This document shows, one piece after another, positions 33,475 through 46,000 of a stretch of DNA of 64,000 nucleotides (position 1 is the first letter of the stretch; each line of letters starts with the position of its first letter). Where the stretch lies: positions 25,204 to 89,203 of the forward strand of contig KL197780.1 of the NCBI GenBank assembly GCA_000697665.1, written 5' to 3'. This DNA comes from Jaapia argillacea MUCL 33604. Taxonomy: Eukaryota > Basidiomycota > Agaricomycetes > Jaapiales > Jaapiaceae. The position numbers and the translations under genes were made by a program. The notes beneath the pieces are model-generated. The model saw only the letters and a program-made list of their open reading frames with translations. It ran no database searches and was not told the origin of the DNA.

Positions 33475-35430
33475 GAGTCAGATCGTCGAAAACCTCATAA
33501 AATAAATCTCGAATTCAAATGCAAAGGAGAGTACAAGATCGCAATTGCTGGTCTAGCTACGGCCCGGCACAGCTAAAGGGACGCACAAACTAATCTATGG
33601 GAGCCATGTGATACACATGATTCGAGAGAGAAAGAAACCAACAACAAAAGATACGAAAGAACTGAATCCCCTACAATCAGATGACTACATCCTTCAAGCC
33701 CAACTACGTTGCACAAGTACTAGGCACCTCAGTCGTCATCATCGTCATCATCGTCCTCACACTCGCCCTCGCACTCGTCATCATCGTCTTCATCATCAAT
33801 ATGGCTTGATCCCACCTGGGACCCCATCGACCGTCCTGACCACGACGCCGCTGACGCCGTGGGCTGCACTCCCCTCGAGACCGATGTCCCCCTTGGCTGT
33901 CCCGCCGGCAACAACCTTACACTGAACGGTCTCGCCTGTACCTGCCGTGAGGATACCACCTGCGACCCCCTTGGTGATCCCGCCTGCGACCCCCTTGGCA
34001 ACAGGTACGCACTTGACGATGGCATCACGTACCTAGTTGACGATTGCATCACGTACGCACTTGACGATGCCATCACGTACCCACTTGGCGATACCATTAC
34101 GTGCCTAGTTGACGATGCCGCCACCACATACCCACTCGATGACCTCTGGGCGGGTAGCAGCGTAGGCGTGGGAAGGACCTGTGCGCTCCTGGCAGACCCG
34201 GGTGCCGACAGAGCCTGCAGACCCAAGGAACCTCTCGGATATATACCATTTGGATAGTATCTCGGACATCCACAGACACGCCATGTGCCAATAGGCCAGC
34301 CATAGTGGCTGGGCGGGGAGAGTGGGAGGGTGCATCTTTGGCATATGGGGATGAAGTGTTGTTCATAGGACAGAAAAACGTCGCAGAGTAGTCTGTTGAG
34401 ATGGTCGGAAAATGCGGGTGAGGAATGGGAATAATTTTCGGGAGATTTTGTGCGATATTATTTACCAGGAAAGATCAAGTTTCAATTCAGAGTGTCGGTG
34501 GAGAGTTGTATGGAGGATGCGATTCTTTCGCGGTGGATTGATATCGGCGTGACTAAGGAGTGTTGACAAGGCACTGCAGTACTTATGCTCTCGCCATCCC
34601 TTGGCTGAGTCACGCACAAATGATGCTGAGTACCGGAAAGATCGCAGAGCATTTCGTAAGGAGAAGTTGAGTTTGACGCACGTTGTCACCAATTCCAGGC
34701 TGAAGGATCCCATGTTTAAGATTTGGGGACTTGGGCACATCGCAGACATGCGGGTGCTGGATGCCGATAACGGAGGAACCTTGTAAAAATGGACTTTGTT
34801 CATCCAAGGGCTGGGTAGGTTCTTTAACGGAAGGATCCACCAGGTGCAGGTGTAGTAATTCGACTTGCAAAGTGATGGAAATGAGGTGGTTGTATTGGCC
34901 GGTCAAGGGTTCATTTCAGAGGCAGAACCGGATCGCGGTGCATGGTCGGGAAGTGGGATACATCCAGTCAGTCGAGGTCGGAACTGGACAGAATTCGGAT
35001 GCAGTTAGCGGACGGAAGACAGTGTAAGAGAAACTTTGGAGCTGCGTACGATAATGGCTGTCCGTACCGCACGGGCCCATACCGCAGCGGTGGGTGAGCG
35101 GGAGGGAAGAATGTACTTCCGTACAAAATCCAGATAAGGAAGCCGCGTTTGAGGAAGACAGGTCGACAGAGCATGCCCAAGTTCAGGATCAGAGTATCCT
35201 ATGACCCGAACCAGAAGAATGGGAAGGCGGGTATGACGTGCAAACGAGAGGCACGCACGTAGCTTACTTGATGGGCGCGGTTGACAAGAGGTTATCTATG
35301 ATGGGTGGGCGCTTGGGCGACTGATATTGAGCGGTCATCAGGTGACGTTGGTCGAGGGACTGGCCGACCGTTATCAAGGGTCCGTCCATGCGAGGGAGTA
35401 TCGGGTTACGAGCCGAGCTCCAAAGTGACT
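33475..35430. repeat. Segmental duplication, unit B
   Basis: Direct copy of unit A (30700-32770). It is preceded by the cullin fragment and followed after about 300 bp by the intact cullin gene. The order of subsegments is collinear with unit A. Confidence 0.8.
33729..34375 (-). CDS. Diverged paralogue of the Cys-rich acidic-tail protein
   Basis: One frame runs from about 34375 to 33729. It begins HFIPICQRCTLPL...WRVCGCPRYYP, the counterpart of one Cys module, and the second module is absent. A low-complexity region follows with repeated SGYVM, SAYVM and TRYVMPSSS units (12-bp-like repeats around ACGTACxTAGTTGACGATG), then a Ser/Gln-rich part and an acidic tail (DDEDDDDECEGECEDDDDDDDD). The 5' exon (34803-34462) is open for 113 codons but joins through a predicted stop, so the gene may be non-functional. 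Confidence 0.4.
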
Positions 35431-35814
35431 GAAATGGTAGATCTACGGATTTAGGGGGACAAAGGCCTGGGAGCGAAAAGGCGGCGTACAAAGAGTTGGG
35501 AAGTCGGACGAGTGAGTTTGACTCGCCCCCAGCGCGCGCGAGTGAGATGAACTTCAACAGTACCGCCGAGAGAGTGAGTGAGGACTTGTGAAGATTAAGG
35601 ACAGACACTTTGCCATGGGATCGTGATGTGATTGATGTTATACGATGTCGTTGCGGCATAAACCTCGACCTGGAGACAACGTTCCAAGTCCATAAGTTCG
35701 AAGTTCGGTCACGCCGACGGATGTGACGACAGGTGACACCCCTGGACCGAATCTAATCTTATCTCCGCTCATAACCGCTTCCCACAACAACCCCGCTCGC
35801 TGTCGACAACGACG
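35431..35814. other. Cullin upstream region
   Basis: This is the intergenic region upstream of the cullin. From about 35740 it is shared with the three decayed cullin copies (TCTAATCTTATCTCC and following), showing that the duplications included 5' flank or untranslated leader. No gene was recognised. Confidence 0.45.
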
Positions 35815-38800
35815 ATGACGGACCTGATAACGCTGCTCACGTTCCCGACAACGTCCAATGCCTTCTCCGCTCATCGCGGACCGTCCACTCCTGTTTCCAC
35901 CAACGAGTCCGTGTCACTCTACTTCTCCGGGAAAGACGACGACGCTGATTGTTGATGTCGTTTGTACAGGTCAGGCGGGAGTGTTGGCAAGGGTCCGAAA
36001 AGACTCAAGGTGATCGGTGAACCGAGTACGCCTTCTCGTCTCCTCTATCGTATGCATAGGTCCACTAACATCGCCCATCCCGGACCGACAGTTAAACCAC
36101 TCACCCAAACTTTCTTCGACCCCCTCTACGTCTCTCTCAAACGCTCAATCAGGATCCTCCTCACGAAATCATCAAATGAGAAACTCCCTCTCACCTACGA
36201 AGCAATATACACTGCCTGTCGTTCCCTTGTTGTTGCGGGAGGCAAGGGAGAGGGCGTGTGGGAGGTACTGAAGATGGAGATGGAGGGTTGTGTGGGGAGG
36301 CTGGCGAAGGAGCTGGTTGAGGATGGGAGGGAAGGGGTTGAGTGGCTGAAGGTTTTTGTGGAGGTTTGTGGGTGGTTTGAAGGGAGGGTTGTGAGTATTC
36401 TATCCCGTCTTTTGTGCCTTTGGGGTGCGACGGCTGATGTTGCTATGGTAGGGTTTGCTGGAGAGTCTGTTGACTTACCTTGATAGAGTATACTTGACTA
36501 CAAGGAACGACCTGTCAAACGTCCAGTACGTTCATCGTCCCTCGTCCTGCTCCCGACATGTTTCTTCAACATTCAACCTTATCGCGAGACCTCCATTTCC
36601 CCCATTAACCCGCACTCTCTACTCTTCCTCAGGACCCTCTCAAAAACACTCTTCGAATCACGCATATTCCACAGTCCAAAAATTGTGGATAAGCTTGTGG
36701 GAGGCGTCAAATCATGGGTCGAGTGGGAACGAAATAACCGGTATGTCTTCTCCTCTCCCCACCCCCGCTCCTCCCCTTCCTCTCACCCCTCTCATTCCTC
36801 GTTCCTCTTTTCTCCCCTTCCCCCTCCGCTCTTGCGATATGAACCTGATCCCAACATCCCACAGGCTCTCCCACCCCTCCCGCAGCACAATATCCTCCCT
36901 CTTAACTCACCTCTTAACTCATAACCAATACCTTCCCATATTCGAACCTGCTTATCTAGAAATGACGAAGGATTTCTATGAGAAAGAGTCGGAGGGGTGG
37001 TATGATAGTGCGCAGGGTGGGTTTTTTTTGGTTTTCCTGGATGAGTCGTTTAAGATCTGATTTGTGTCTGGTTACATCGTCGTTCTGATCCCCGAATTCC
37101 TCGCTGTTGTCTTTTATACCCTCCTAGGTATTTTGAACTCAAAGGAATCAGCATCGACGTTCCGCCACGCGACTTCTCTCAGACTCGCAGAAGAAGAGAG
37201 TCGTTCAAGGGAGTTGTTACCGGAGGTTAGTTGGGTGAGGGTTAGGAATGTCGTCGAGAGGGCTTTGATGGGGGGTAGAGAGGTGTGGTTAGCCGCTGGT
37301 GGTGAGTTCTTGTTTTTTTTTTTGCATTTGGAGTGTAGTTGTTCAGCTTGGCCTCGTAGCTCTCCCGGCTTCGATGGAATCGAAATCGATAGAAGAATTG
37401 GAAGAGTTGTATGATTTGTTTGGGAGAGTGGGGGCTTTGAAAGTGCTTTGTGCGGCGTTTAGGGAGTATGTTTTGGTGAGTTTTTTCTCTCTTTTCTTTT
37501 ACCTTTTTGAGCGAGATGCAGTTTGGAGTTTGTTTGGGAGAGGTGGTCCTTTTGGGTCTCGTTTTGGCTGTGGTAATGGTTGTGGACCATATATGCGTGG
37601 TGGGTCTGCGTATATGCGTGGTGGACGTGCGTATATGTGGTAGACCTGGGTATATGCGTGGTGGACCTATATGCACCCAAGACGTCCTATCCCTACCCCC
37701 CTCGTTTTTTCGTTTTCATTGCTCTGCTATCCCCTCCCATCATCTTCCATACAACGACATCTACTAACATCTCCCTGCGAAACAGACAACAGTCCGAACG
37801 ATCGTGAATGATAAAGCGAGAGATGAAGAGATGATTCAACGTCTACTCGATTTCAAAGCTTTTGCGGACCGTGCTGTCCTAGAGGCGTTTGCTGATCCTG
37901 TGGTTTATCTATCCGGTCCATCCTCCTCCGCCCAACCTTCATCCACACCATTTACATCCACCTCCAATGCATCCACTTCGAACTCAACCGACAGTTCCAC
38001 CGCAACAAAGAAGAAGACCAACCCGGATTATAAATCCGCTCTCCATTCTTCTTTCGCTCAAGCTTTCAAATCTAGGCATTCGACGCCTGCGGCGCTTATT
38101 GCGAAGTATATGGATAGAGCTATGAGGAAGGGACAGGAGGAGTTGAGTGATGGGGAGTTTGATAAGGTGTGTTGGTTCTCCTCTCCTCTTCCTCCCTTGG
38201 ATCCTTTCTGATTTTGGAACATGGTTGTCGGTTGGAATGGTGTAGATATTGAGTGGTGTATTGGAACTTTGTAGGTTTGTGGAAGATAGGGATGTGTTTA
38301 GGGTTTTCTATCATCGGGCGCTAGCGAAGAGGTTGTTACTTGGGAGGAGTGCTTCGAATGATTTTGAGAGGAGGGTTTTGAAGAAGTTGAAAGAAGGTTG
38401 GTGTGTTTCGTGCTTTCTTGCCCGCTCGCATCACAACGATTCCTTCTCTCCTCCCTTACTTCTCCCCCCTCCCCCTTCATCTCCTTCCCATATGACCGAT
38501 CTAACAAACGTTCCTAGAACACGACGCAGAGTTCGGAATGGGAGATCATATGTTCAACGACCTCGCTCTATCCGAAGATTTGATGGGTGAATATCGGGAG
38601 TTGGCTGAAAAGTCGGGTGACGAAGGGAGAATGGAGAAGGTGAAAATGTTGAACGTTATGGTTTTGCAGAGGAGTTCGTGGCCGTTTGCCGCTAGGAAAG
38701 CTGATGTCGATTTGCCTCCTTCTGTATGTCTCCCTCTCCCCATCTCCCGTCGCCGATTTTGAGTTGCTAATCCTTGGCTGCGCATAGATGCAAGCCGACT

Positions 38801-39585
38801 TAACTGCATATTCTCTCTTTTATAAAACTAAACATCAAGGGAGGAAACTTGAATGGGACCATTCTCTCGGCACTGCGACTTTGAAAGCTACGTTTAAGAA
38901 TGGGACGAAGGATTTGAGTATGAGTTTGTATCAAGCTGTTGTGCTTTTGATGTTTAATGAAGAGGTGGAGATTCGGTATGAGGATATTAAGGAGAGGTGT
39001 CGCATGAGTACGTTCTTTCCCTCCTTTCTATGACCTGATACTGATTTTTTTGGGGGGGTGAATGTAGATGAGGAAGAGTTGAAGAGGACGTTACAGAGTT
39101 TGGCGTTGGGAAGGCATAGGATTTTGAGGAAACGGTCCAGGGGAGCTGAGGTAAAAGAGGGGGATGTGTTTGTGTTTAATGAGGATTTCACGGATGCGCG
39201 TACCAAGATACATATCAACTCGATTCAGGTTAAGGAAACTGTACGTCTCCCTCCTCCCTCTCCTTCCTCTCCCCTCTCTCATCCCTTCCCGCCTTGAAAC
39301 CAACTTCGCGATTCACTCGACTTCATTCAGGCCGAAGAATCCAAACGAGCCCAAACAGCCATCGAAGGCGATCGTAAACACCTCCTCGACGCAGCCATCG
39401 TCCGAATCATGAAAGCAAAGAAACAACTTCCGTTCCAACAACTCACAGCTGCTACCATCGATGCTGTCAAAGGCCATTTCATACCAGAGGTCGGGGATAT
39501 TAAGAAGAGGATTGGGAGTTTGGTTGAGGGGGAGTATTTGACTAGGGATGAGACGGATAAGAATTTGTATGTTTATGTTGCTTGA
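35815..39585 (+). CDS. Cullin, Cul4-like ubiquitin-ligase scaffold
   Basis: Thirteen exons join in phase to about 849 residues: 35815-35912, 35970-36390, 36452-36525, 36633-36740, 36865-37016, 37128-37301, 37339-37475, 37786-38166, 38246-38396, 38518-38723, 38788-39007, 39068-39240 and 39331-39585. Cullin hallmarks are VFYHRALAKRLLLGRSAS, EFGMGDHMFNDLALS, DFTDARTKIHINSIQVKET and the neddylation motif AAIVRIMKAKK (Lys793), ending YVYVA. The N-terminal helical repeats (FESRIFHSPKIVDKL) and overall pattern suggest Cul4, which uses a DDB1 adaptor; Cul3 cannot be excluded. The start codon is conserved in the decayed copies. The first donor (GTCACT) is weak, so the exon 1-2 join is the least certain point. 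Confidence 0.85.
37575..37675 (+). repeat. Minisatellite in cullin intron 7
   Basis: About five units of roughly 20 bp, built on TATATGCGTGGTGGAC, lie in the 310-bp intron 37476-37785. The unit shares GGGTATATGC with the reverse complement of the repeat in the homeodomain-like gene, which may be coincidence. Confidence 0.7.
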
Positions 39586-40846
39586 TTTTGGGCTGTAGGG
39601 AGGGAGGGTTGTGAGGAGGTGCTTATGGCTGTATCGAGGTTTCTTCGTCGCGGTTGCTAGCTAGATACATACATTTATAGCGGAAGGATCGCTTTGGCCG
39701 AGCCTGAACACCGTGATCAACGTGTGCAGGAAGGGAACTAAAAGTCCTCCAGAGACAGAAACTCTTCCTGGATTCGACGTAACATACAGCCGACGCACAA
39801 CCAGTTCTAGGAGGGGATATCACGAGCGGCCGACGTAGTTCTGAACAAGTATATTTCACATCTCATACTCTTCGACCAAAGGTCCCCTGACGTACCACTG
39901 GTAGACATCTTGATTCTTGAATATTTGAATGTATTCTAAAATCTGAGCTGGTCGTTGTTCGCGGATGAGCTCGGGTTGCAGTTCGTCCATGTTAGATTGG
40001 ATGGGTTCGGGCCAAGTTTGTTGAGGTGAGAAACAGTGTTGATAGAGTCTCGTACATGGGCTCACCCCCCTCAAGGGAAAGCTCCGCCTACTCCTTCCCA
40101 GGAAGTTCGGCGTAGAGTCCAGAATTGCTGATGAGGTCAAGACCTGCCGCAGTTAGATCGTGTAGGATGCAGATATCGATCGAAGAAACAAACTGAGCAA
40201 AACAGTTTTAGAAGCGTACAATTTCAGGGTTTGAGAGTCGGAACGAGACGAAGGTTCGTCACTTATCTCGACGCACGCTTGGACTTCCTCCTTGGAAGGA
40301 GAAGCTTGCAGAGGGCGATCGGGAGCGGTAGGTCACTCGTCGAAACGACCTCGTATTCATCTTCGTCAAGTCGTCTTAGGACACTACCCATTCAGCTATC
40401 GAGCGGAGAACGACTATTCGTCGTATTTGTCGAGAGGTTTGGAGATCTTCTGCCAGTGGGGACACCTGAGTATCTGGGTATAAGTCTCACCACAAGCGAT
40501 GGCACGTTGAGGGCTGAACAGATGGGCATGTCAAGGGAAAACGTCCAGAAAATGACTTCTGAGCAATCGAAACTTGAGAGTTTTGCTCAAGAACTTGAGT
40601 CCCGGTGGTCGTCAGGTAGCTTGGCGTTCGGGACAGACGAAGAGATGAAGAGAGGACCGACAAAGTCTGACTTGAGGAACTCGAGTCTTGCCATCGATGT
40701 GGAGGTCATCGTGGTTGTGTGGATGGATGCTGTAAAAAGGAACTATCTTTGGTTCCGCACCAGGTTGTATCATATGCCTCCTTCGCCGTTATCTCGCAGA
40801 TGCCACACTCTATGAGAACCACTTCTGTTCTTGACCGCAGACCACC
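39586..40846. other. Intergenic, unresolved ORFs
   Basis: A plus-strand ORF at 40231-40815 (194 codons) and a minus-strand ORF at 39859-40140 preceded by a good acceptor (GCGGCAG) are present. Neither shows a known domain. They overlap partly complementary regions and at most one can be real. Confidence 0.3.
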
Positions 40847-43005
40847 ATGTTCCACTTGACTGCAGGCTTTCTTGCCCTGCTCTCAGTCGCCGCGACCCTG
40901 ACCAGCGCTAGCCGTTCGAACCAACAACCCTTCTTCAATTTCAACACTGGGTCCAAATCGACTGGCAGCTCTCGTCAACATGGGTTGGGCCGTCAGGGCA
41001 ACGCGTACGGCGACTTCAAGCTCGCGTCGTATGACGATGGGATGTTCACGCCTGTTGGGTCGCTGAACACTTTGTCTACAGATTCGTTCACTACTTTGGG
41101 GCATCCTGCGTTCCCCAAGTATAGTGTTCGGGTTAAAAAGTCGGATTTCTGTGATGGGACTGTTGGGTGAGTTGATTCATTGAAAGGCCGACTGGGAGAG
41201 CGTGGACTGAGAGGGTTGGGTGTTGCATTCCAGAGCGTATACTGGTTACATCGACATTGAAGCCAGGCATCTGTTCTTCTACTTCTTCGAGAGTAGGAGC
41301 GATCCCGATAAGGACGACGTGATCTTTTGGACGAACGGAGGTAAGCTCACTCCCTTTTTCGCTCCCTGTCGTCGCTGGCGAGTCCCTCAACCCTATGTGG
41401 TGAAGGTCCTGGATGCTCTTCTTCACTTGGTCTTTTCATGGAGCTCGGTACGTCCTGGCGCTCACTTCATCCAAACCCACCTGCTAAAATTACACTGCAG
41501 GTCCATGTCGCGTCACTCAACCCAACGCCACGACTTTCAACCCGTACTCCTGGAACTCCAAAGCCAATGTATTCTTCATTGACCAGCCCATCGGCGTTGG
41601 CTTTTCCTACGCCGAGTATGGCGAACACGTTGTATGTAACATCTCTCCTCTTCTTCCCTGCTGCCCAATTGATCTTGATTGTTTACCTACAGAGCACAAC
41701 AGAGGAGGCCGCGAAAGATATCGCCGCTTTCGTCTCCATCTTCTTCGAGAACTTTAGTCAGTTCAAGGGAAGGCCATTCCATATGGCTGGAGAATCTTAT
41801 GGTGTACGCACCATCACGCCTTTTCCTTCTGGAGTTCAAGTTGACAGAGAAAATGTGATAGGGACGTTACATCCCCGTGTTCGCCTCTGAAGTTTACGAC
41901 CAAAATGCAAAGCTCGTTGAGGCCGGGCTGACTCCTATCAACCTCGCGTCCGTTATGATCGGTACGTATCCATCTTCGACAGGATTTGCCTCGAGCTTGA
42001 CTTGACCATATTCAGGTAATGGCTTGACTGACTTTGCCACCATGATGCCTTCATACTACGACATGGTTTGCTCTCCAGCATCTGTTGACCCCATCCTAGA
42101 CATAAGGTAACTTTTTGCAGCACTTCCTTGGAGACTCTTCCTCATCGTCTTTCGAATAGCTCTTGCGTCCGGATGAAGCAAGCTGTTCCAAGGTGTCAAA
42201 AGTTAATGGAAAAGTCTTGCGTGAATATGTTTGACAGCATTAGTTGTTCTGAGGCTATGGCTGTGTGCGGGATGGAGTTGTCTGACCCGTTCTTCTCCTC
42301 TGGTGAGTTTTGCGCCATATTCTGAGCGTTGGTATGGGTGTTGAACTGGTATTGTGTTTCACGTAGGCAAGAATCCGTATGACATTAGCCAGGACTGTGA
42401 TGGACCTATCGAAGAAACACTGTGCTATCCCGTAACAAAGTTCGTGTATCCCATCTCACCATGGTTCTCTACCCTAACTTTCTCATCACTACAGAGCAAT
42501 TGGCCAATTCCTCGACCGACCAGATATCCGCGAAACCCTCGGCGTCGACTCCTCCCTCTCCCACTGGAACTTCACCTCCTGCTCCAACCGCGTCGGCATC
42601 GATTTTAGTAACGCTATGGACGAATTCCACCCTACATACCTCTACGTTGCAGCACTTCTCGAACGAGGAGTCAAAGCGCTCGTTTACGTTGGGGAGTATG
42701 ATTGGATTTGCAATTGGGTTGGAAATGAGAAGTGGACCTTGGCTTTGGAGTGGAGCGGGAAGGAGGAATTCGGTGGGGAGGAGTTGAGGGAGTGGAGTGT
42801 TGGTGGTAAAGTTGCGGGGAGGACTAGGGCTGCGAAAGGATTGACTTTTGCCACCATTAGTGGGGCTGGACATATGGTACGTTCCCTCTTGGTCAAGCGG
42901 AGATGGATGCTTGGTGCTGATGTTTGGCACTTTTAGGTTCCGTATGATAAACCCAAGGAATCTTTGGAGTTAGTGAACAGGTGGTTGAGTGGTCAGGCGT
43001 TGTGA
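40847..43005 (+). CDS. Serine carboxypeptidase (carboxypeptidase Y-like, S10)
   Basis: Eleven exons join in phase to 522 residues: 40847-41166, 41234-41340, 41406-41447, 41501-41631, 41693-41803, 41862-41961, 42016-42106, 42160-42302, 42367-42439, 42495-42876 and 42937-43005. Residues 1-22 are a signal peptide. Family motifs are [53 protein letters not shown] (catalytic Ser235), [15 protein letters not shown] (Asp442) and GAGHMVPYD (His499). All three catalytic residues and the paired cysteines of the insertion ([23 protein letters not shown]) are present. By homology it is a vacuolar or secreted enzyme that removes C-terminal residues from peptides. The gene looks intact. Confidence 0.95.
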
Positions 43006-46000
43006 AGGGTTGGTGACTACAACGAGATCTTCACCGCCGTTCTGAACAATAAATAAATGGTAGAATCCCAGATCTTGATGCCCCAGCGTTTGGAGACTCA
43101 ATTGATCCTCCCTCCCATCATGTCTGACACCTTCCTTCCTCAACCAGACTTCATTATCTGAATCCTAATTGATGCACTCATCCTCCATCGTGCCGTTCCA
43201 TGGCGTTCAGTATTTGCTGAATTCCACGCCCTCCCTGCTTGATATTCTTGTCGACATATTTATCTTGAGGGGGCTCATCCACAGCCATTTCAGAGAAACA
43301 GTCCCCTCGAGGCTCCGATATATATGCCCCTCTTGATTCTCCCACCTGCGTTTGCTTTTGTTAATGACAAGCGAGGCTCCGGTATCTGCTCCTGGGCCGA
43401 AACTCTCTGATTGAACCCATCCTGATAGCGCATTCTGAGTAGTCCTAGTTCGCTGCTCTGTGAGTTTTGGCACATCAATTCATCGTGAATATCGCTGATG
43501 AAACAATGATTTCCCTCAATTTCCCCAGGGTGCTACAATATGGTAATCGATAATATGCGATACAATGCTGCTCGTCTCAATCTCTTCCTGCTGCCCTCTC
43601 CCCGCTAGGCCTACCAATAACAAAAACTGCATCTCGTCGATGAAGAACAAAGGTATAAAAATGCTAATTGAATGCGAATGAACGAAGATGTCGAGAAGGT
43701 AGCCAAACAACCCGGTTTGACGATAGATAATGCGGGTAACGAAGGCTTGTGCTGGTGAGTCGTAATGCTGATGCTCAAATCTAACCATTGAAGATGGTTC
43801 ATTAGACCTCAATCGAAGGCTTGAGCAGTGGTTGAAGATACTCACATAATTGCTCATTAGACTACACCGATTAAATAACACCGTGTTCTGCTCAGGCGAT
43901 GACGCAGTAGGAGTTTCCTCCTCCTCCTCCGCCCTCGAGATCAACGGGAGTAGAGGTCATGACATCCTCGACGGCGGAGGTGGTGAAGATGGTGGCGAAG
44001 GAATCCATGTGATTGCTGGTGATGTGTGGAGAGGATGGGATCGTGAGGATGAGTGCGGAAGTATGTGGATGGGGATGGTTTGATGAGGGAGACACCAGAG
44101 ATTGTCGACATCCTTATAGCAAACCAGTTGTCGAAGGAGTCGCCCAGAACGTATCAGAGGAACAAGAGAGACGACAGACAAGAGAAAAGACACAATAGCA
44201 CAGCGTTCCTGACCTGCTCGTACCTGTCCCCGTTGACGCATTGGCCCACTACAGCCTTGTGTTCGGACACTTTGTCCAAAACTTTAAAGTAGTCCAATCA
44301 TCCCAACACAATAAGCAAACACGAGGGAAGCGTCGGTCTACAAAGTTCTTCGGCTCACCGATAGTATGTCCGTTCGTAACAACAATAAGACATCTCGACA
44401 GCACAAAATGTGGTCCATCGAACGATCCCTCGTTCTGGCGATGAACAATTGTTGGCGGTTCCTGTCAATAGTCTATCAGAGTCAAAGTGACATTTCTTGG
44501 CGGATCGCCTTCCACGTTCTTGCAGGCCAAGAGAAATGTGCTTCGCTAGTGTGGGTAATGTCCAAGAACCGATGCATGTGCGCTCTGCTCTTTGACCAGG
44601 GCGAAGAAAAGAGACTGGAAAGGAATCCTCAACTGGGACGAGAACAATAGAAGGACGATATATCGTACCATCAAGCGAGAATCGCGCTGGCCTGTACTCG
44701 AGGTGGATGCAGAACGATGACCTTCCGATCCAGGCACCTTCGGTTCTCGAGAACGGGTCCTGTTCTTTTGTAGGGAGACTGGAGATCGCTCGCACTGGTA
44801 GGGGTCAATGACCGAAGAATGGAATAGATGAGCCATCCTTCTCATATTTCCTTCTTGGTACGTTAGCGAGAGGCAGTACCAGTCGGATCCGGAGCTTTCG
44901 AAGCAAGTGCGCAAGGGACGTTAGAGCTGCCTGGAACCGTCCCCTGTAGAGGCAGTGTGCAGACAAAAGGCCCGTTCATGTGATTCCTGATTCTCGATTG
45001 AGTGAAAGCAACAGACAGATCAAGTTCCTCGAGGACGAACGTGGCTGGAACAGGATTCAGTAAGAGGTTACAGTTGACTAAAGAAGAGAAGCGATATGTC
45101 GTCGGCAAGTTCGTGAGGTGGGTGAAGCGCGTCACCACGCCCAGGGACTAGGAGTACTACACGGTGACCTCCAATTGGAAACAGCCCCAGGCATGTATAA
45201 CCTTCAACGGTCAGGGCAGATGCCGACAGATGAAGAGAAGTGATGGAATTATGCAATTTCCCAAAAGGGAAGGATCAGACACCGATGTGCAAGGTGAATT
45301 AAATTGTGACAGGACGATCGACTTTCTTTTCCTCCAAAAGTATGAACTCCACACTCTCGCAGAATGTTTCCTCCAGCATGCGAACATACTTTCACAATAT
45401 TATCTTAACCCGAAGGTCAAGGAGTCTCGGGAGCCCATTCAAATTCGCGAGACGAGTCGCCTGACGTGCCAACCTGAAGCGCTGAAGCGCATCTCCTGGC
45501 CCATGCACCTACCACAAGAGCCTTCCAACGAGGAGGACTGCCATATCATCTCAACCTTGGAATTTTGAACTACTGTATCGTCCACGCCATGTGTCTGTCC
45601 AGCGAAACTGGCCTCTCAGGTCAACTGGAGTTATATTTCCCTCTCCTCAATACCTCGCCATTCCTATGCGCTCAAGAGTCTCAAAGGTTTGTCGGCCGTT
45701 CCTTTTGTTTCATTTCTCTCTCTCTCCCATGACACGAGTATGGTCCGGCCCCTTCTTCCATGGGCTGAGCGGCTTAAGTGTCGCGACCTGCTACTACCCG
45801 AGGAGGAAAGGTAGTCCTGAGGAGTACTCAGCTCCTGCAGCGTCGGTCGTCCGCCCCTCGTGTCCGAGCCAGGCGCGGTGGTTCCGTGCGTGTACACCCA
45901 TGCCATGCGACAAAAGAGTCGCGTCCCTGTTGTAGTTGGCGAGGGACCTTTTTTACAGGTCCCGCAGGGCGACCACCATTTAATTTTTTATTCCGAGCTA

